DNA of 64,000 nt from Fasciolopsis buskii (Eukaryota; Platyhelminthes; Trematoda; Plagiorchiida; Fasciolidae): positions 225,611 to 289,610 of the forward strand of contig LUCM01000228.1 in NCBI GenBank assembly GCA_008360955.1, in the 5' to 3' direction. Made by a program: the position numbers and the translations under genes. The notes under the pieces are model-generated. The model saw only the letters and a program-made list of their open reading frames with translations. It was not told the origin of the DNA and searched no databases. Below, one piece after another: positions 59,403-64,000 of this stretch. The number at the start of each line of letters is the position of its first letter. The stretch's first letter is position 1.

Positions 59403-59520
59403 GATCTACAGGTGGTTCTGCGATACTACTCGTCTCTCGATGGTAATCAACAACTAACTGTCAGTAAGAAATTAAATGAAATACGAAAGGAAGATTTTCG
59501 GAAGTCTCATGCAATAAGAA
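59403..59520 (+). CDS. Candidate internal exon, product unknown
   Basis: A 118-bp segment lies between an acceptor (ACCGGCATCACTTCAG) and a near-consensus donor (ATAAGAA followed by GTAAGG). One frame is open for 39 codons. The peptide is charged and probably helical (KKLNEIRKEDFRKSH). A second donor-like GTAAGA at 59464 would give a shorter exon. No family recognised. Confidence 0.27.
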
Positions 59521-60483
59521 GTAAGGAGAGAAAATCTGACAGCCCATGGCTAGAAAATGGTACCGTGGATTGTTGGAACGCACGTCCATCATAGAGAGTT
59601 CCCGTGAGCCCAACATGTAGTTTGTGTCCATCTGAGATGGAAATCTTGAAGGTTTTAATGAACAAGGTGCAACTAGCACATTGTACAATTCCATCCTCAA
59701 CGACGATTGAATGACATAAGGAGTTATTAACGAGATAAGGGCGTGTAGCATTTCAATATAGGGGAAAATCAATGACTAAATTCCGGACAGCAGGGTTGAA
59801 TGAAAGCTAGAGCTGTTCGTGACATCAGCTGAATGACCTGACTTACCCGCAGCGTGTTAGGCGGAAAAGGTGGGATTCATAGGGCCGGCAGTTGTTGCAC
59901 ATTTTAGTTTCCCAGTAATCTTGATTCCAGGACTGACGACTCACAATGGGCTTCAGAGCGTTCGTTACCCGAGGCGACCGAAGCAACAAAGATATCATCG
60001 AAGCAAAAGTGCTAAACAATAGTTTAGACTCCAACTGAGCAACAGTAGTTGCTTCATGCGGTCATTCACGCAGTATCTTCGCAGACTACCTACTTTGATG
60101 CATGAAGAAGCTGCTCACGAACCACTTTCTCCTGTAGCCGATCGATTCCCTAGTCGTAAACATAGTGAGGCTGTGGCTCTGACATTGCGCGACAAATTCA
60201 CGAATTGGCTAGTCTTCCTAGTAGAATAGGGAATGAAATGAAGCAGTGAAGCGCAGCACACTCAGAATTCTCGAAATTTGTGGGTTAAAATCATGCATAG
60301 CTAAAGGTGCCCCAGAAAGACTTATTATTTTTCTACGAAGTAAACAGTGTCCACTGTGGGAGACGTCAGATGAGGTGAACCTTGATTCCGGCTCGAGAAC
60401 TCTGGGCATTAAACATCAAACCTCAACATTTTCCTTGCAATACTCGGTCTTAGAAATGACTGCTATGGGGAACTTGTTAAGAT
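59521..60483. other. Anonymous sequence
   Basis: An open stretch at about 60020-60229 (plus) contains a protein-like run (QYLRRLPTLMHEEAAHEP) but no splice pair or domain could be assigned. A donor-like ATGAG followed by GTGAAC lies at about 60375. Confidence 0.4.
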
Positions 60484-60620
60484 CGTATCATCCGGACGTG
60501 AAGTTCTTGGGGTGGGATCCTCCAGCCGTCGGTCAACTTCCCCAGTTCGTGGCCCTTCTTTGACCGCAACGCCCCTTGCTGAAAATGTGCACTGTTGTTT
60601 TATTAATCAAGAAATATACT
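60484..60620 (+). mobile_element. tRNA-derived SINE, 5'-truncated and diverged
   Basis: TATCATCCGGACGTGAAGTT, a lost B box (GGTGGGATCCTCC), then CGTCGGTCAACTTCCCCAGT, TTTGACCGCAACGCCCCTTG and TTGTTTTATTAATCAAGAAA follow the family order. Confidence 0.75.
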
Positions 60621-63578
60621 GGCTAGTGAAATGGCGGTAAATATATATAAGTCATGATTTAAAGAGACCGGTTATTCCTTACACCAAGGTCCGTTGCCTG
60701 CACAATTCAATGACGGACTTGGGCGCCACATTTATTATTGCTGATGTTCCATAAACTGACGGCAGTCTTCCCGGCTCTTATAATGGCTAAGATGTTCGAC
60801 TGGCGTTTGTTCGTCCCGATTTCATGTCCTAGTTCCGACAGGACAGATGTTCAATAGTGACTATTCTTAACGAGGATGAAGCATCTGCACAGTGCTTCCG
60901 TGTTTGTTCTAGAGATAGACTGTGCGCTCACGATGTGTGATTAACTCATTGGAAATGGGTTTAAATACTGGAATACTGGAAACCGCTAATAATACCAACT
61001 GAAGCTGTCACTATGTTCATCGAATATGGTGCACCTGAACTAGCCCTGTTTGCGCTCAGTCGAAATCACCTTTTAGTCTGACCTTTTGCTCTCTTGATCG
61101 ATACGATGTTCATGTTCAGAACTCCATTTGTGTTTTTACTGATAATGGGGAACACATTATTTGTGTATGCAATCAAACCACGCGAAAACAAAGACGGCCT
61201 ATTCAGACTTGTTTCAACCTGACTCAAGTTTTTCAATTCAACTAGCCTAAAGTACGTTACAATGCTGCTTAAAGTTGGTAAGAAAGAACGGGACTCTACT
61301 TCCAATGGAATGATGCCTCACTGCAATGGTAATAGATGTGTAGACTAGAACTGAAGGAAGCTATCACTTCGTAGTTGTTATTGTTTACTTTGATTACGGT
61401 CACTGGCCAATCGTAATAACAAATTTCATCTCTAGGTTGAAACTTAATAAAAGCGTGAGAAAAAACGGAAAACGGTTCGTCTGGATCTAAACGTTTGTTG
61501 AATTTGTATTATGAGATGAACCTAGAAACCTCGAATTTGGTCGTATCGGAGCTGCACTCAATTGGTAATACATAGATGGGATGAATGGAAAACGACGCAT
61601 CCACTGACTGCTACTGACATGCAGAGAACCGTCCAACGGAACTGCATATAAAAGACTGTTGACTAGGATACAGTCTAACAGTACACACACTGCTCACATG
61701 GTCAGAGCGATCGCAACGCCAGCCTGACTAAGAGTGATCAAAACCGGATCATCGGACATGCAGAGAATAAGGGGAGAGAATGAGGCTGTGTCTGGCCTGC
61801 GAAAAATGATCACGGCAGTGAGAGTCTTACACTTGTCCTAGAGACACAACATGCACCTTTATTAAAATTTCCAACAGTTCTAGCCGGAGTAGCTTTTTTA
61901 TTTCATCTGGGTGACCGTGCGGACATTGATGCCAGCCAAGTGAAAAAATTAGGAGTAAAAAAATAAGTTTACTTAATGCCTCCAGCCTATTTCTTCCCCT
62001 TCTACTAACAGTGCAATCAAATGAGTCTATCAGCACTCAATTTCTATGGCATTATGCTTGGTCTCTGTATCAGAAAAAGGAAGGTTGTCAAGGTTCCTTG
62101 GATTAAGAGCGTTGAAAATATTTTGGCGACTGATACTACTCATCTACTGACATCCAGGAAGGGGATATCCTTGGGACCCCTAACAAGATTGATTGACTCG
62201 AAAGTCCCAGCCGCAACGAAGTGAGATAATAATCCAGCCCGTAAAAACAAAGCAGAAACATACCTACAAGCTCTGCTCGAAGCAATCGGTGGTTTGGTCC
62301 TGATTAGCCTGTCTGAGCATCGATGCAAGTAGAATTTACTGTTTATGTGATTCCTGCCAAGAGGTCCAAACGCTAAGCAGGAGAACAATTGGGGTTTAAA
62401 CCAAGGTTTTTGGTTCGAAAAAGAACCAATCCTCAAAGTAGTAGAAATGAACTAAGTGGAAGCCCATCTGCCGTGACCAGTCATTGTCCCACTCACGTTT
62501 TTCCGTTCAGTTGTCAGTCCAAACTACCCGCAGTCTGAAGGACCAGGGGATGTCTCCGTCAAGCATCTACCCCTTGGCTTTTCAAGCATGATTGGATCTG
62601 TGCCTTTAGATAACCTATTCTGTTTGCCTTTTTCAAGTCACGAATAGACAAATAAGTTTTTAAGCCAATTTACAGTGCATTCTCACGGTCACGATATACC
62701 AATAAAGTGGTATCCGTCTGGTCATTGTGGTATCAACCCGCTTTAAGTTGTGGGGCTTGGTTGACATCTTTAAGTTGGCGCTGTCGGCATTGTTGTCATT
62801 TGGAAGTAGAATTGGTCGTTTTTGTTGTTGTTTTCGTACGGTGATACAATGTGGATGCATTACATGTGGTGTAATCCTGGAAGTAGACGAGGCCGAGAAA
62901 TTTATTAAGCTTAGAATGATATTTCGGGCATAGGTAGGAGCAAGACAACGGTGGAAGAAAGTAAAAGATGGTGAAATCAGCATGGCTATTGGAAATAAGA
63001 AAGCCAAGAGGAACAAGCGGTGTGTTCAAGTACGCCTGAATTGCGCCAATTACTTAAGCCGCGTCCGATATTGCTTACCTCAATGAACAGGCTATTGTCC
63101 TGTTTTGGATTTGCCAAAAGAGTCATCTTATTTACGCGCCATGTGACCGTCAAACTACTGGAAAGTCTGGCCATTTCCGGTTGACGTCATTTGTCGGCCG
63201 AGATGTGTCACATTCTGGATGACCGTGGGTACTGTTGCTTCGTTTGCAAACTAAAGTGACACATCTTGAACTCGGTTTAACAACTATAGTGCATCTCATG
63301 TGATCTCAGAATAACGTCAAAACGATTCGGAACTAGCATCCGGTTAGCTTGTTTAGGTGTATTCGTATACGATTGACAGGTGATCCATCTCGCATGAGGG
63401 CATTTGTAAGCCTGCAGCATACGTTACATTGATTTTCCGTGCACTGCCGTAAGATTTACAGGCACACTTCCCTTTTCCAAGTCATAATTTTACCAATTAA
63501 TAAATATTTTTGGAGCACACTTGAACAATTTTGTTCGCAATCCGGAATGACGTGGAAAGTTGAATGCACCTTTCTTAG
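60621..63578. other. Anonymous sequence
   Basis: Nearly 3 kb without a recognised gene or repeat. Overlapping frames at 62660-63029 (minus, 118 and 77 codons) and 62727-62933 (plus) are on opposite strands and show no motif. Confidence 0.5.
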
Positions 63579-63865
63579 TGGTGGTTCCTGAAGCCATTGA
63601 GACAGAGTACAGCGTTCATAAGACCAAAGAAATTCTTTATATAAACATTGACGACAAATATTACCACTATGTCTTGAGTGAATGTCCCTGTGATCAAGTC
63701 ATTACTTATTCGTCAGTCATCCCCGAATGGAAGGTTCTGTTTGATCAACACATACACCAACGCAACTGCATTGAGAATTGGACTGACAAGATTTGTGACT
63801 ATTTGCTTCAAAAGTTGAGCACATCTGTCTTGAACAGTACAACACAAGACGCAAGCCCGATATAA
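63579..63865 (+). CDS. Candidate 3' terminal exon, product unknown
   Basis: A short acceptor (TGCACCTTTCTTAG) is followed by 95 open codons and a TAA. The translation looks strongly protein-like: it includes TKEILYINIDDKYYHYVL, a CPC motif, an SSVIPEWKVLF stretch and a Cys/Trp-containing region, with little low-complexity sequence. I do not recognise the family. An ATG at 63560 would extend the frame across the acceptor. The window ends before any polyadenylation signal is evident. Confidence 0.35.
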
Positions 63866-64000
63866 GCCAGGTAACATGAGTCTACTGCTACCCATCTTAG
63901 GATGACCTAATGGTCGGTTTTATTTCTCAGTACATTTGTTCGTCTTTTTCGCTGAAACGCAACGTGTTCATTGCACGAGGAGGTAAAATTGTACCGCTAA

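Noticed and set aside
60020..60229. Decayed Ty3/Gypsy coding region
   Set aside because: A short Arg/Leu-rich run hinted at it, but no diagnostic residues or continuation were found.
62660..63029. 118-codon minus-strand frame with a hydrophobic N terminus
   Set aside because: It could suggest a signal peptide, but no domain follows, and overlapping frames exist on both strands.

Overview
This window looks like nuclear DNA from a parasitic flatworm, most likely a digenean trematode. Three things point that way. (1) A 392-bp tandem repeat joins a tRNA-like polymerase III promoter to a hammerhead ribozyme, an architecture best known from the schistosome Sm-alpha satellite and the related retrozyme-type repeats. 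(2) There is a decayed retroelement 3' end with a GIY-YIG endonuclease of the Penelope-like type, common in flukes. (3) A tRNA-derived SINE occurs in about eighteen copies on both strands. Base composition is moderately AT-rich, there are no operons or ribosome-binding sites, and open frames are short. I cannot name the species.

Almost all of the window is intronic or intergenic. I recognise no complete host gene. The only protein domain identified with confidence is the GIY-YIG relic at 43.57-44.07 kb (minus strand). Several open frames flanked by canonical AG and GT splice signals (for example 20479-20637, 28270-28406, 52439-52505, 59403-59520, 63579-63865) are listed as low-confidence exon candidates. 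With about one stop per 20 codons, open frames of 100-180 codons are expected several times by chance in six frames of 64 kb, so length alone was not accepted as evidence.

Layout. 0-18 kb: anonymous sequence with five SINE copies and one foldback element (15.80-15.91 kb). 18.45-18.71 kb: a solo, diverged copy of the ribozyme repeat. 20-23 kb: one exon candidate, a SINE and a 160-bp foldback element (23.07-23.23 kb). 23.79-25.27 kb: the ribozyme tandem array, two near-identical 392-bp units between two decayed ones. 26-31 kb: SINEs and the densest cluster of exon-like open frames, including overlapping open frames on both strands at 28.1-28.6 kb. 31-43 kb: mostly anonymous, with SINE fragments, a possible LTR-element primer-binding site at 36.64 kb and microsatellites. 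43-46 kb: a single arm of the foldback family, the GIY-YIG relic, a long CA-rich microsatellite and one undetermined base (45293). 46-64 kb: SINEs, microsatellites and isolated exon candidates.

The most notable system is the tandem array. Read on the minus strand, each intact unit runs leader, tRNA-like region with A and B boxes, then immediately a type I hammerhead with a very short, self-complementary helix III. A multimeric transcript would be expected to cut itself into 392-nt RNAs, and the palindromic helix III suggests the ribozyme works as a dimer.
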